A stretch of 64,000 bases of DNA from the NCBI GenBank assembly GCA_016906335.1, contig JADEYG010000001.1:620001-684000 (forward strand), written 5' to 3'. The number at the start of each line of letters is the position of its first letter. The first letter of the stretch is position 1. The notes beneath the pieces are model-generated. The model saw only the letters and a list, made by a program, of their open reading frames with translations, made no database searches and was not told the DNA's origin. The stretch comes from Novakomyces olei. Taxonomy: Eukaryota > Ascomycota > Novakomycetes > Novakomycetales > Novakomycetaceae. A program made the translations under genes and the position numbers. Shown one piece after another: positions 44,538 through 54,603 of the stretch.

Positions 44538-45179
44538 ATGTCACGGGAAGACGAGTACGATTTTTTGTTCAAAGTTGTTTTGATTGGTGACTCAGGTGTC
44601 GGCAAATCTAACTTGCTGAGCCGATTCACCCGCAACGAGTTTAATCTGGAAAGCAAGAGCACTATTGGCGTTGAGTTTGCTACGCGGAGCATTTCTGTCG
44701 ATACGAAAACAATTAAAGCACAGATATGGGACACTGCGGGACAGGAAAGGTATCGAGCAATTACCTCGGCTTACTATCGAGGCGCAGTTGGAGCGTTACT
44801 TGTCTATGATATCGCGAAGCAGCAGTCCTTTGAGAATGTTACGCGTTGGCTGCGTGAGCTCAGAGACCACGCGGACAGCAATATTGTTATTATGCTTGTC
44901 GGGAACAAATCGGATTTACGTCATTTGCGTGCTGTCCCTACTGAAGAAGCAAAGGCTTTTGCAACGGAGAATGGGCTGAGTTTTATTGAGACTTCCGCAC
45001 TAGATGCGAGCAACGTGGAAGCCGCTTTTGAAACAATATTGACGGAAATTTATCGTATAGTGTCGAGCAAGCAGCTGGATTCGGGAGACGGTGCTACTGC
45101 GCCTTCCAGTGGTCAGCCTATTAATATAACGCCCAGCTCGGGTGCTGATACAGGCAAAGGCTCGAGCAAGTGCTGTTGA
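44538..45179 (+). CDS. Rab11-family small GTPase (Ypt3/Ypt31 type)
   Basis: Rab11/Ypt3/Ypt31 GTPases drive exit from the late Golgi and recycling endosomes to the plasma membrane. The protein has 213 residues in one exon. It has the P loop GDSGVGKS, the switch I/Rab11 signature [20 protein letters not shown], switch [21 protein letters not shown], the guanine motif NKSD and SAL. The hypervariable Ser/Gly-rich tail ends in CC for geranylgeranylation. Length and every G motif are typical. Orthology to Ypt3 or Ypt31/32 is clear at family level; which symbol applies depends on the species. Confidence 0.96.
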   Translation: MSREDEYDFLFKVVLIGDSGVGKSNLLSRFTRNEFNLESKSTIGVEFATRSISVDTKTIKAQIWDTAGQERYRAITSAYYRGAVGALLVYDIAKQQSFENVTRWLRELRDHADSNIVIMLVGNKSDLRHLRAVPTEEAKAFATENGLSFIETSALDASNVEAAFETILTEIYRIVSSKQLDSGDGATAPSSGQPINITPSSGADTGKGSSKCC

Positions 45180-46217
45180 TTTGGGACTGGATTTCTCTGC
45201 TTTTTCGTAATAATCTTTATACAATGTATGCTATTACTTGTCGCCCGCTGATCTCAATCTATAAAGTACTAGTTTTGTACGTTTTTGTTTACGTTTAATT
45301 TGGAATAAGAAGTCATAAAATACGATTGTTATCTTGCCGATTTTGACATTGAGCTTGACCCATTTTTCAATTGCTTTCAGCTGCAATTAATTGCGTCCAT
45401 CAGGCTCGTTTGATTGCTCTTTCTAATATTTTAGACCGTTTGAGTATGGTCAATTTTGTTTGTCTACACTTTGATGATACGTTTCCTACTTGGTCCCGCC
45501 CAATTTCATTATTCATTTGTTATTACAGTTTGGATGGCTCATTTATTATATTTCCGTCCTTACTGTATTGTCCTGGGTATTGTAAATTTTTTGTGCATAC
45601 TTCACCACTGCTCCGGTCGTTTACTTTCGAATTTTGCTTATTCACGTCTTTTCTCTTCTAATCCTGCTTGACCCTCATTCACTTTGTTTTGTGTATTATT
45701 TGATAATGTTTAACTCATTATTTATCCATACTACTAATTTTTTTATTTCTTTTATCTATTTCTTTAATTTTTCTTATCTTTTTGATTGGTTACGTTTCCT
45801 TAATTCCCGCAACATGCATTTAGTGGGTCGCATTTCTAGCTTTCATCACACGTAATATACCATAACGAACCGTAGATCAACGATTTTGGAGCTGTGGATT
45901 TGGCCGTTTATTAGCGCCAAACGTAACGTCCACTAGCCCCTCGGCTTTTGAGTCTCGATTCTATTGTAGAAACAGCGGTATCATTCTTGTATGGTTGCCA
46001 CAAGACAGGAATTATATTAAATTTACGAGATGAAAAGCAAAGACAAGAGCAAGAATTAGAAAATGAAAATGCAAGGGGAGGGGACTAATGTTAAAGTGAT
46101 ACGCATTAGTAGTCTTTTACAGTAGATATTAGCCGTTTGAAAAGCAATCCTATGTAATTTTCTTCAAGGCTTCAATATTCTAACTGGACTGGCTATATTG
46201 GTATTTACAGAGCCAGT
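45180..46217. other. Intergenic region after the Rab11 gene
   Basis: About 1 kb, T-rich on the plus strand (45640-45790), without a supported gene. Confidence 0.5.
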
Positions 46218-46992
46218 ATGGACTCGCTCGTCTCCAGCGTAGAAGTCTTTGTACGCGACGCGATGAAGGCAAATGATGTGTCTCACGACTATTTACACGT
46301 AGATCGCGTAACACGCATGGGTAAGTTGATACGTCGTTCTTATTTTGGACAATTCGTTTTTCAATTTCCTTTATTTTCTAAAATGAAAGCCAAACCGAGG
46401 ATAAGGCCAAGTTAAACGAACAGCTCTACGGATTGCTCATGAACTTAACGATCCAAAGATTGATACTTCACTCGTCCATCTTGCAGCTTTATTGCATGAC
46501 GTATTTGATCACAAGTATGTCGGCGCAGATGAGACGCTTTTACTTACGCTTCTGCACGGGAATGGCATGAAGCGTGACGCCACGACGCGTCTTTTACGCG
46601 TCATTAAGTCTGTAAGCTATAGCACGGAGAAAAATACGCGTAAACTCGCTGCCGAGGGCAATTCTGACGCCATTCGGCAATTGCAATGGATGCAGGAATG
46701 CCGAGAATTACACTGCGTACAAGACGCAGACAGATTAGACGCGATGGGGGCTATTGGCGTTTTACGGGCCGCTGCATATTCAAGTGCAATTGGAAACTCG
46801 TTACATTTGGCAGGTGAGGGCGATCGGGTTCCGGGCGCATCTTGTATGGCTCATTTTGATGACAAGCTGTTGCATTTATTGCCTTTATTGAAAACCGAGC
46901 CGGGAAGGCGATTTGGCGAGAAAAGACATCGATTTTGCAGTGAATTTAAATGGCAAATTGAATCAGAAGAAGGGGAGCTTGCTCCTGTGTAA
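46218..46992 (+). CDS. HD-domain metal-dependent phosphohydrolase
   Basis: Exon 1 (46218-46320) and exon 2 (46424-46992) join in phase to 223 residues. Exon 1 encodes EVFVRDAMKANDVSHDYLHV and DRVTRM. The join continues ALRIAHELNDPK. Metal ligands of the HD fold are visible: the His in SHDYLHV, the HD pair in AALLHDVFDHKY and the Asp in VQDADRLDAMGAIGVLRA. This pattern matches small fungal and bacterial HD proteins of the YedJ kind, whose substrate is not settled; a nucleotide or phosphate ester is likely. It converges on the kinase gene, with only 100 bp between stop codons. Confidence 0.85.
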
Positions 46993-47092
46993 TGTATGGT
47001 ATCAAATTAATAAATTATTAATTTAATTAATTAAATTATTTATTTACTATTCATTCAATGTTCAATGTTCATAATTTACAATTTATAGGGTA

Positions 47093-48145
47093 TCACTCAT
47101 CTTCCTCGTCGCTCGCCACAAATGTGGGCAAATCGCCCGCTACAAGAAGAGACGGAAGAGATCCGCAAAGTATAAAAGGATGGACTAGTGCCATACGGGC
47201 CGACGGTCTCTGCTTGGGATCAACTTGCAAAAGAGACAAGATAAAATCGTTCAGTAGAGGATCGGCCGTATGCGCAAGAGCAGCGGATAAACTGCACTCA
47301 TGATCAGATGTGAGCAGAGCGTAATCTGACTTCCAAAACTTGCCATTGCTGAAGCATCTAAGGGGCCCTAGCACCGAGGCCATTTTCGCCACGACATTAT
47401 CTCTTTTTGATTCATTAGAGCGGAATAGTGGGCAGTACTCTGGGTCGGACGGCGGCTGTGATTGAAGCAATAATTCCGCCAGCACAACGCCCAGACTGAA
47501 CAAGTCAATCTTCTCGTCAAAGGCACAGCCCAGTAGAACTTCGGGTGCACGGTAGTACAGGCTTTGGATATCAAAGGCTTCATAGTAAGCATCCCTGAGC
47601 CGTAAGGGCACAGCGTTACTTAGGTCGATAATGCGAACGTGCAAGTCCCGCACCATTAGATTCTCGGGTTTAATGTCCCCGTGTAAGAGATGAGCCTGCT
47701 CGTGAAGCACGAAAAGGGCAGATAAAACGCTTTGTGCCAGTGACCGTAATACTCGATGCCTTTCACGGCTCTTCAAAAGATTAGTAGCACTCGAATTTTT
47801 GGCAGACGGTAAAGAGGCAAACGAGTCCATCGCTTCCATCGCGATACAGAAATGCGATCCGTGAAAGAAATACTTTATCGGACGAACAATACACGCGTCA
47901 AACGGCACTTGGGCTGCTGCGGTTGCTGCTTTTCGTAAATATCTCCATTCCTGTAAGCCTTGCGCCTCCATGTGCGGCCGCATTACTTTAATTGCTACTT
48001 GCTCTCCGTCAAAAGTGCTGCAGCGATACGTGGAGCAAAAGTAGCCTGAGCCGGCAAAGGAGTCTACTAGAAAACGCCCGTCAAGAACGTCGCCAATTCG
48101 GACTTTTTGTGGCTTCAAATAAGTATCACCGTCCGCCTCTAGCAT
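47093..48145 (-). CDS. CMGC-like protein kinase with a DLS in place of DFG
   Basis: The protein has 350 residues from the ATG at 48145. It holds a kinase fold: a glycine-rich loop (FAGSGYFCSTYR), the VAIKVMR lysine, a catalytic loop HGDIKPENLM and a metal-binding motif IIDLSNAV, where DLS stands for DFG. The activation segment DIQSLYYRAPEVLLG resembles DYRK, HIPK and SRPK kinases. FDEKIDLFSLGVVLAELL and KQRPSARMALVHPFI complete the C lobe. Catalytic Lys, both Asp residues and Asn are kept, so activity is plausible. SRPK/CLK kinases also have a Leu variant (DLG). The frame is open upstream of the ATG (SRSIKRPIKRAE), with possible acceptors near 48195-48205. A 5' exon may therefore exist and the start is uncertain. 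Confidence 0.8.
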   Translation of the reverse strand: MLEADGDTYLKPQKVRIGDVLDGRFLVDSFAGSGYFCSTYRCSTFDGEQVAIKVMRPHMEAQGLQEWRYLRKAATAAAQVPFDACIVRPIKYFFHGSHFCIAMEAMDSFASLPSAKNSSATNLLKSRERHRVLRSLAQSVLSALFVLHEQAHLLHGDIKPENLMVRDLHVRIIDLSNAVPLRLRDAYYEAFDIQSLYYRAPEVLLGCAFDEKIDLFSLGVVLAELLLQSQPPSDPEYCPLFRSNESKRDNVVAKMASVLGPLRCFSNGKFWKSDYALLTSDHECSLSAALAHTADPLLNDFILSLLQVDPKQRPSARMALVHPFILCGSLPSLLVAGDLPTFVASDEEDE

Positions 48146-49137
48146 TTCTGCACGTTTTATTGGCCGCTTTATTGATCGCGATGGCGTGAAACTGCATACT
48201 GCTAATGTGTGTAAACGGCCTTTCTCGGTACTTTGTTTGGAGTCGCCTCATTCGATAGCGAATTAATAGATCTTATTTTTTTGCTTGTTTTTTTTTTTTT
48301 TGCTGTATTGTGTGTATCGCGTATAACGCGTATATTTCAACCGTCTGTATTTTTATATACGAGATACATAATCTGTGGTTTTCAAGAGTGGGATTTGATT
48401 GTTTACTGTAATACTAGAAGAGTTTTGGTATGAAAATCCCAGACATTGGGTCTTTATTACTACTTATGATGCATTTTGACACGAATGCGATGTTGATAGT
48501 AATATGAACGGCATCGTTGGTTGATCTGGACTATTAGAGTTTCTACCATTAGCATTTATGATTATTAGTAGTTATCATTGAGCTGCCTTTATTATCTCTG
48601 TGTGCTTGGTAAGGTAGTAGTAGTCCTACCATTGTTTACTCGGTGCCTGTTACCTTGCATGGACAAGGCAGAACCAATGTCGAGGTCGCTGGAATACCTG
48701 TGAGACCAACAGACATTAGTGCTGCTACTACAGAAACGGATGGAATATCAGGTTTTAAGGTTATCGTAAGTCAAATGATATACTCTGTTATTCCAAATTT
48801 AACCATTCCAATAACCGTCAACCGCACCTTCGTGTATACCAATTTTATTGCTACGGCGACTGAATGCTCAGCCTAAATTTATGAATTGAATGCCCATAAT
48901 ATTGACTACAAACAAATTTGCTCTTGCTGTTCATAATGCCGTTTGATGTTTTCAGTGTCCATTCATACAAACAGAGCTGTCGGAGCCTTTACTCTCGCGA
49001 ACGAAATTGCCAATGTCAAATAAATATCGACCAATCAAATCAATCGTCCACACATTACAATATACTAGACACAGACCATACTTATTTTCTGCAAAACATG
49101 ACGACAATTGTTTTTGTAACTTTTATACTTTTCGTTT

Positions 49138-49228
49138 GTACATTTAATAGTCTGTACAGCCTGCACATTTAATATCTGCACATTTAATAGTCTGCACATT
49201 TAATAGTCTGCACATTTAATAGTCTACA
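49138..49228 (+). repeat. 16-bp tandem repeat (CACATTTAATAGTCTG)
   Basis: Five units, the inner ones exact, one shortened by a base. They lie 170-260 bp before the start of the G-domain-like gene. Confidence 0.9.
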
Positions 49229-49274
49229 TATTATTATGGAGAAAAAGCTATACGTTTGCACATGACATCTGTTG

Positions 49275-49345
49275 TAATATCATCTTTTATAATATCTTTA
49301 ATATTATCTTTTAGAATATTATCTTTTAGAATATTATCTTGAATA
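49275..49345 (+). repeat. AT-rich 15-bp tandem repeat
   Basis: About four imperfect units around AATATTATCTTTTAG, ending about 50 bp before the ATG at 49398. Confidence 0.75.
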
Positions 49346-49397
49346 TTATACTATCATTAATATTAATTCGCTAGTGCCACAACCAAAGCTGGCATCG

Positions 49398-50864
49398 ATG
49401 GAGGACGCGCGCTTGGCGCCGCCACCGCCGCCACGGCCCTTGGGCCGCGTAAACAGCTCGGCTGGAGCACCGCCGGCGGCCGCTCAAGACCTGCCACCGA
49501 GCGATCGGCTACAGGACGAGAGCCAGATCGATACGCAGCCGTTAGTGGACAAACTGCTCTCTCGGTGTGCCGTCTTCCGAGTCCTCATTGTCGGCAATGC
49601 CGGCCGCAAGTCGGAAATGCTGCGCACCGTCTTTGGCGTGGACGCCATTAAAGTATCCCGCCAGAATCGGCAGCGGAAAAGCGTACACGACTATGTCTAT
49701 GCCGCGCGCAATACGCGTTTTATTGCTCACACCGCGCCGCTCACGTGCCCGGAAGATTTGGACGAAATTGAACAGTTTTTACGCGACCGGAGGTACGCGC
49801 CCGACAGCGCGGAACGCGTCCACTGTGTATGGTATGTGGCGGCAGCGGACGCGTTTGATACTGCCGAAGCGAGCGCGCTTCTTTCCCGATTAGGTCCACT
49901 GGCAACACCCATCGTTACCGTGGTAACCAAGTTTGGCGAGATGGTAGAGAGGGCAGAGCGCGTCGGAGCGGCTCGGCGGCGTCTGCTCGCCGATACTGCA
50001 GTTGCCGTTGCTGCTGCCGCTGCCGCTGCTCCGGACAGCGGACCGCAGAGTAGTTTGGACGCGTCTGTTGACAGCGGCAGCCAGGGGCTGGCAACAGACG
50101 GGGATGAGCTGCTGGCGGATACGCTGGCGCTGCAAGATGCCATGCAGAGTATGAGCTTGCTGGGCGGCAACAGCTTCACTACGCCAGTATACCAAGTTCG
50201 GGACAACGACTATAGGGATCTGGTGTCCACCACACTGTCCGTCCTTATCGACGAGCATATTAGATTTGTATTCATAGTAGCCCAGCACATTGACGCAGAT
50301 GCGAAATTCCACGAGTCCCTGCGGGTTGGCATGTCCCAGTTTATACTGGGAACGGCCGGGGCCAGCAACCCGCTGCCCATCCCTGCCATTGGGGCTGTCG
50401 CCGGGCTTACTGCCAATAAACTGATCCGTAGAGATATCTGCGCAGTCTGGAACCTCTACGATCCGGATGAAATTGCCTCTGATACAATCGCCACCTGGTC
50501 TACTACCCTGTGGAATGTCGGCACCGGAGTTCCTCTTACAATTCTGTATACAGTTGTACCCCCAATCGGCGTTTTCAAGGGATTTTGGGAAGGTCCCAGG
50601 GCCGCCAGGACACTGAGTATATGTATAGCCGACATGACGCTCATGCTCGAGCGACTCTGGCAGGTGCAGAGGGCCGGCGGAGAGTTGAGCAAGGACGTCT
50701 GCCAGTTTTATTTTAATAGATACATGACCGCAGTAAGGCCAAAGGTGAAGGAAGAGCTGGAACAGTACTTTACTACAGAGGGGTTTTGGCGGTCGTTCCA
50801 ACGAGAACAGGCTCAGGATGCCGCGACTTTGATCATTCAAAAGTACCGACCGAGTATGTCTTGA
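49398..50864 (+). CDS. G-domain-like protein with a degenerate P loop and membrane-tending helices
   Basis: The protein has 488 residues from the ATG at 49398. A Pro/Ala-rich N terminus (RLAPPPPPRPLGR) precedes a domain with Ras-like order. FRVLIVGNAGRKSEML stands at the P loop; it reads GNAGRKS and lacks the usual Gly before Lys. HCVWYVAAADAFDT follows, then PIVTVVTKFGE, a partial [NT]KxD motif. The C-terminal half has hydrophobic segments (PIPAIGAVAGLTANKL, TGVPLTILYTVVPPIGVFKG), as in fungal GTPase-like proteins with a membrane-inserting tail. It ends ATLIIQKYRPSMS. The gene is visibly GC-richer than its neighbours. A GTATGT donor-like sequence at 50854 could add a 3' exon beginning near 50953. 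GTP binding is doubtful. Confidence 0.7.
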   Translation: MEDARLAPPPPPRPLGRVNSSAGAPPAAAQDLPPSDRLQDESQIDTQPLVDKLLSRCAVFRVLIVGNAGRKSEMLRTVFGVDAIKVSRQNRQRKSVHDYVYAARNTRFIAHTAPLTCPEDLDEIEQFLRDRRYAPDSAERVHCVWYVAAADAFDTAEASALLSRLGPLATPIVTVVTKFGEMVERAERVGAARRRLLADTAVAVAAAAAAAPDSGPQSSLDASVDSGSQGLATDGDELLADTLALQDAMQSMSLLGGNSFTTPVYQVRDNDYRDLVSTTLSVLIDEHIRFVFIVAQHIDADAKFHESLRVGMSQFILGTAGASNPLPIPAIGAVAGLTANKLIRRDICAVWNLYDPDEIASDTIATWSTTLWNVGTGVPLTILYTVVPPIGVFKGFWEGPRAARTLSICIADMTLMLERLWQVQRAGGELSKDVCQFYFNRYMTAVRPKVKEELEQYFTTEGFWRSFQREQAQDAATLIIQKYRPSMS

Positions 50865-51493
50865 TTGCTTTTTTTTTGTTTATTTTTTATTTATTTATTT
50901 ATTTTTTATTTTTTATTTTTTTTATCATTTTTCTGTTTATCACAAATGGCAGTGCCGTTTCTTGTTGATGGGTCGCTTGTCCCTTTTAGTCCGGTGTTCT
51001 CGAATGGCGTTTTGCCCATTTCTGTTTTGACCAACAAACCAACCAACCAATTAATAATTTTTTTTCTACATTTTATTTTTTATTTCAATTAATTGATTTT
51101 TCTATTGATTTTGTAGTTTGGGGCAGAGGCCCTTATTATCGTTTATTTTGACATTTTCATCTTTTAGAATATCTTTATCCTTGAAGTCAAGATACCCTTA
51201 TTCTCACACGACTTTACGTGTTTCTTGTTACCATGACATTCATTTTTCAAAGGTTACATTGTTCTATTGTGACTACTATACCGTCGCGTCTTGTCTCTAG
51301 GTCATACAATGCTAATATGACAGAAGGACTTTCCTAGGCCGAGGCACGGCAAGGCACCGTATAACACGTCATGTGATTTTCCCAGAATCCGTTTCGACCA
51401 TGAGCGGTGCCATGCTATAAAATCCCTTTTATCTTTTATGTATCGAACAGAGTAATAAAGATCAGCATAGGGAATAAAGCAAATCAAACCGGT
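50865..51493. other. T-rich intergenic region
   Basis: TTTA/TTTTTA runs at 50870-50935, then unique DNA. A possible last exon of the preceding gene could start near 50953. Otherwise nothing is visible. Confidence 0.45.
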
Positions 51494-51973
51494 ATGGCTT
51501 CAGCGACAGAAGGAGCTCAGCAATGGTGGGAGAACACTCAGAGGTCAGAGGGCAGTTGGAACGGGCCGTACCGTAAAGCTGCAGAAGTGGCTACGGTCAC
51601 ACTAGTGCTGCTAACAAATGTTGTGGTTATGGCTCTGACGGGTATGCTGGTCGAGACCAACAGCACTGCGAGTAAAATCCTTTTGTTCTGGACGGCATTT
51701 TCGTTTTTGGTTTCAATTTATGCTCATTTTGCCCGGCGGACAGCACCACAGTACTACAAAAGAGCTGCTGTTAATGCACTGAAGGCCTGTATGGCTCTCT
51801 TATGGCTATGTTATTTTTTGGCTCTGTTTTTTGTCACCAAAAAATTTCGTAGACCTATTTGGGGAGCTGTTCATGGTCTGATTTTTTTGCTTAGCACTCT
51901 CTTCCTGGCGAGCCTGGCCTTTACAGTGTTTCCGCCGTTACTCCTGCCTGAAGATGGCAGTCAAACAGCATGA
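51494..51973 (+). CDS. Small four-helix membrane protein (MARVEL-like topology)
   Basis: The protein has 159 residues from the ATG at 51494. Four hydrophobic helices are visible: ATVTLVLLTNVVVMALTGML, ILLFWTAFSFLVSIYAHFA, ACMALLWLCYFLALFF and GLIFLLSTLFLASLAFTVF. Loops are short and the termini polar. Size and spacing resemble fungal MARVEL or Nce102-like proteins of the plasma membrane, but no diagnostic motif is seen. The name is a topology-based suggestion only. Confidence 0.65.
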   Translation: MASATEGAQQWWENTQRSEGSWNGPYRKAAEVATVTLVLLTNVVVMALTGMLVETNSTASKILLFWTAFSFLVSIYAHFARRTAPQYYKRAAVNALKACMALLWLCYFLALFFVTKKFRRPIWGAVHGLIFLLSTLFLASLAFTVFPPLLLPEDGSQTA

Positions 51974-54144
51974 TGATGATGACTATAAAATGAATTTAGT
52001 CTTTAAAATTCTATTTTCAATTTAATTTAATCAAGTTTGGCTTTTTTGGCCTTTTCCTGAGCCACTAGTGCTTGAGGAAAGACATTGCTTGCGTTAAAGC
52101 AGTGAACAGGGAATTTGATACCATTTACGGGGTACAAGGGCGGAGACATTTATAAATTATAGATTGAATTATTTTTTTCACATCTTTTGGACCATAACTG
52201 TACAAGTATGATTACATAGTGCTCTGAACAAATTTGTATGAGGGGGAATTAACCACGCGTGGGAAAATTCATCGTCGCCTGCAAATTCTTAGGGCTGTCA
52301 CTACTGTGCTACTACGTTGCCACACTCCTCTGCAAATTGACCTTGGTACTAGTGACAGGAATGCATGTGCTTTAGTAGGGGAACGCACATAGCAATTTGA
52401 CCGTAACAAAACCTATTTTATCAAGAAATTTCTCCTACAATGTACTCACAAGATTATTAAAACTCGTCGTGTGAATATGCCATTTGTTTACAACGGCCAG
52501 TTACAAACACGCCCTTATCTACTCACGTGATCGTAGTAGGGAAAATAAACAAATATTGATCAGCGCTCAACAATAATATATCTGCGTCTCGCCGCGCGTG
52601 TTATTTTGCCCGCTGTTGCGCGCCTTTGTTTCGGAAGAGTCCATAGTTAATCTGCTTTGACAGACAAACTAAGCACGTCTCAACGTATCGCACCGAATAC
52701 CGGAAAATATGCACTGCCACAATTAGCTAAACGTGCATTCCAACGACTGGAACGCGGCTAGAAAACGCGTACAACACGTAAATAAAAATAATAAATATAT
52801 ACGACACGTAAACTGCGCTAATCTGTTGCGTTACTTAATGTCCCGAAATGAAACCCAATAGAATAACATAATCATCGAGCGGCTTGCTGCCTCTTTCTCT
52901 GTCGCGCCCTTTCATACGGTTTGCAGAAAAATCCGTAATCATTATGTGAAAGCACGTTGGCACAGTCAAAAACTTTACACTAAAATTGTATCGTGTTGTA
53001 TCGTGTGGTCGGTCAGTTAGTATTTATTCGGTATAATGCCCCTTAACATTATCGCCCACATTCTCTTTTCTGCAAAAAAATAATATAGTGACGTCACGCA
53101 TTGGAGTAAAATAATGAGCAATAAAATCTAACAATAACAATAAAGTCTAACAACAGATAACGACTGGCAATTTTGTGAAGGATCCACGTGAAAGTCGTCG
53201 ACCTTTTCTAAAAATAATCCGATACCCTGTTTTGAGAATTCTCAGGTCGGCCAATAGTGGAAACGAAGAAACATTTTGACCTACGATCCTGACAATTTTG
53301 TGTGCGGGGATCGCTGTGCAACTCTGGAAGCCACGCGATCCTCAATATAGGCAACCGCTTGTCGTGGAAGAAAATTAACTCTAATTAGGAATCAGAAAAA
53401 GAAGAATGGAAAAATGTGCTAGGGGCGTGCGCATGCCGATCAACTCTCCAATAACAAGTGAGTAAATCCCTGCGCCGCTAACCGCGCTTACCTTAAGCCG
53501 CATTGGGTAAACATAAACAACAGTCCGCGTTGCAACAAGGAGTACATATTCCAGCCCAAATTGACCACCCACTTGGGACAAGTGGCGCAGAGCGTAAGTT
53601 TCTATAAATAAAAATAAAATTATATTGGCTGTAGGATGAACTCTATACCGCTTTCGGCTGTTTATTTCATTGTTTATTAACAGACTACTCGTTGCCATAT
53701 CCCATAATAGAAGCTAATTCGCGGAATTACTTGCTAAACGCTAGGATCAATCATAGCCAATGCTTAATATTACCACTACATCTACCGTGGATTGACCGCC
53801 TCTGGAATGCGGCTGCGGCGCCGACACGACACGACTGCATTCGTCGAATTACTTGCTCAAATATGTAGCTAAAAGAAATTAAAAGAAGAAATATTATACG
53901 ACAAATTTTATTACTTGCGCTTATGTTGATTTTAACGACTTTGATACGGGAGCCTTGGCCGCACCGTATAAATAGGGGCCCAGTTCCCCCTTCCGCCTTT
54001 TCCCTTCACCAAACAGTTCGTTTCCGTACGTGATACTCTTGACCTCAGGTTTCGTGTCCGTCCCACCTTTGACACTCGTTTAAATAACTTTTTTACACGG
54101 TTCTCGTAACTTTTCAGCAAACTTCTTCACCTTCTACATCAAAC
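51974..54144. promoter_or_regulatory. 2.2-kb gene-poor region upstream of the small GPI protein
   Basis: No supported gene. The right end holds a clear promoter (see TATA entry) and a pyrimidine-rich 5' UTR. A 105-codon minus-strand ORF at 53381-53698 is not convincing. Confidence 0.5.
53967..53974 (+). promoter_or_regulatory. TATA box of the small GPI protein gene
   Basis: TATAAATA stands about 170 bp before the ATG at 54145 in a GC-richer setting. It is followed by a C/T-rich leader of the kind seen in strongly expressed fungal genes. Confidence 0.7.
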
Positions 54145-54603
54145 ATGCAATTGATCAACGCTCTGCCTGTTGTTGCCCTCGCGGCCGCCGTTAAGGCCAG
54201 CTACATCAACAGCTCGAACTCGACTGGTGTCAGCACTGTTACTTTCCAGACCACTCTCACGGACTTGGTTACCGCCACCACTGTGTGCGAGACTGCTACC
54301 ACCTACAGCTGCCCCAACGGCTCTATGATCACTGCCACTCCCGGTGGAACTTATACCATCACCTCTGTGGCCACCCGTGTGATCACCACTAGCACTGTGA
54401 CCGAGTGCCCATGCACTCTGATGACCGGTACCTCTGGCCCAGGTGCTACTGGTACTCCCAGCTGGAACGGCACCACCCCTGGTGGCCCTGGCAGCAACAT
54501 GTCTACTGGTGGTCTGCCACCTTCCTCCGCTGCTGCCCCCAAGGCCGCTGCTGGTTTGGGAGCTATCGTCGGTCTGGCTGGCCTCGTTGCTGCTCTTCTG
54601 TAA
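54145..54603 (+). CDS. Small GPI-anchored cell wall protein
   Basis: The protein has 152 residues in one exon. Signal peptide MQLINALPVVALAAAVKA is followed by N-glycosylation sites (NSSNST). A Thr/Ser-rich body with four cysteines (CETATTYSC, then ECPC) follows, then a Gly/Pro/Thr linker. The C terminus AAAGLGAIVGLAGLVAALL is a GPI-attachment signal. Codon use is strongly biased to ACT/ACC, GCC, GGT and AAG, unlike the neighbours, which points to very high expression. The TATA box and CT-rich leader agree. It resembles abundant small wall proteins of ascomycetes; a precise family cannot be named. Confidence 0.88.
   Translation: MQLINALPVVALAAAVKASYINSSNSTGVSTVTFQTTLTDLVTATTVCETATTYSCPNGSMITATPGGTYTITSVATRVITTSTVTECPCTLMTGTSGPGATGTPSWNGTTPGGPGSNMSTGGLPPSSAAAPKAAAGLGAIVGLAGLVAALL

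Larger units (their letters stand above)
48146..49397. other. Intergenic region with two tandem arrays before the G-domain-like gene
   Basis: At 49138-49228 about five copies of a 16-bp unit reading CACATTTAATAGTCTG occur. At about 49275-49345 a second array of an ATATTATCTTTTAGA-type unit follows. No gene is convincing. Confidence 0.6.

Noticed and set aside
48643-48876. 77-codon plus-strand ORF with fairly protein-like composition
   Set aside because: No start context, homology or exon partners that I could support. It might be a decayed gene, but this cannot be shown.
50854-51095. Extra 3' exon of the G-domain-like gene after a GTATGT donor
   Set aside because: An acceptor near 50952 gives an open frame, but the added peptide is low complexity. 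The existing stop is equally good, so it was left as a note.
53381-53698. 105-codon minus-strand ORF with hydrophobic segments
   Set aside because: No recognisable family, no clear splice partner, and A/T-rich intergenic setting. Kept out for lack of support.
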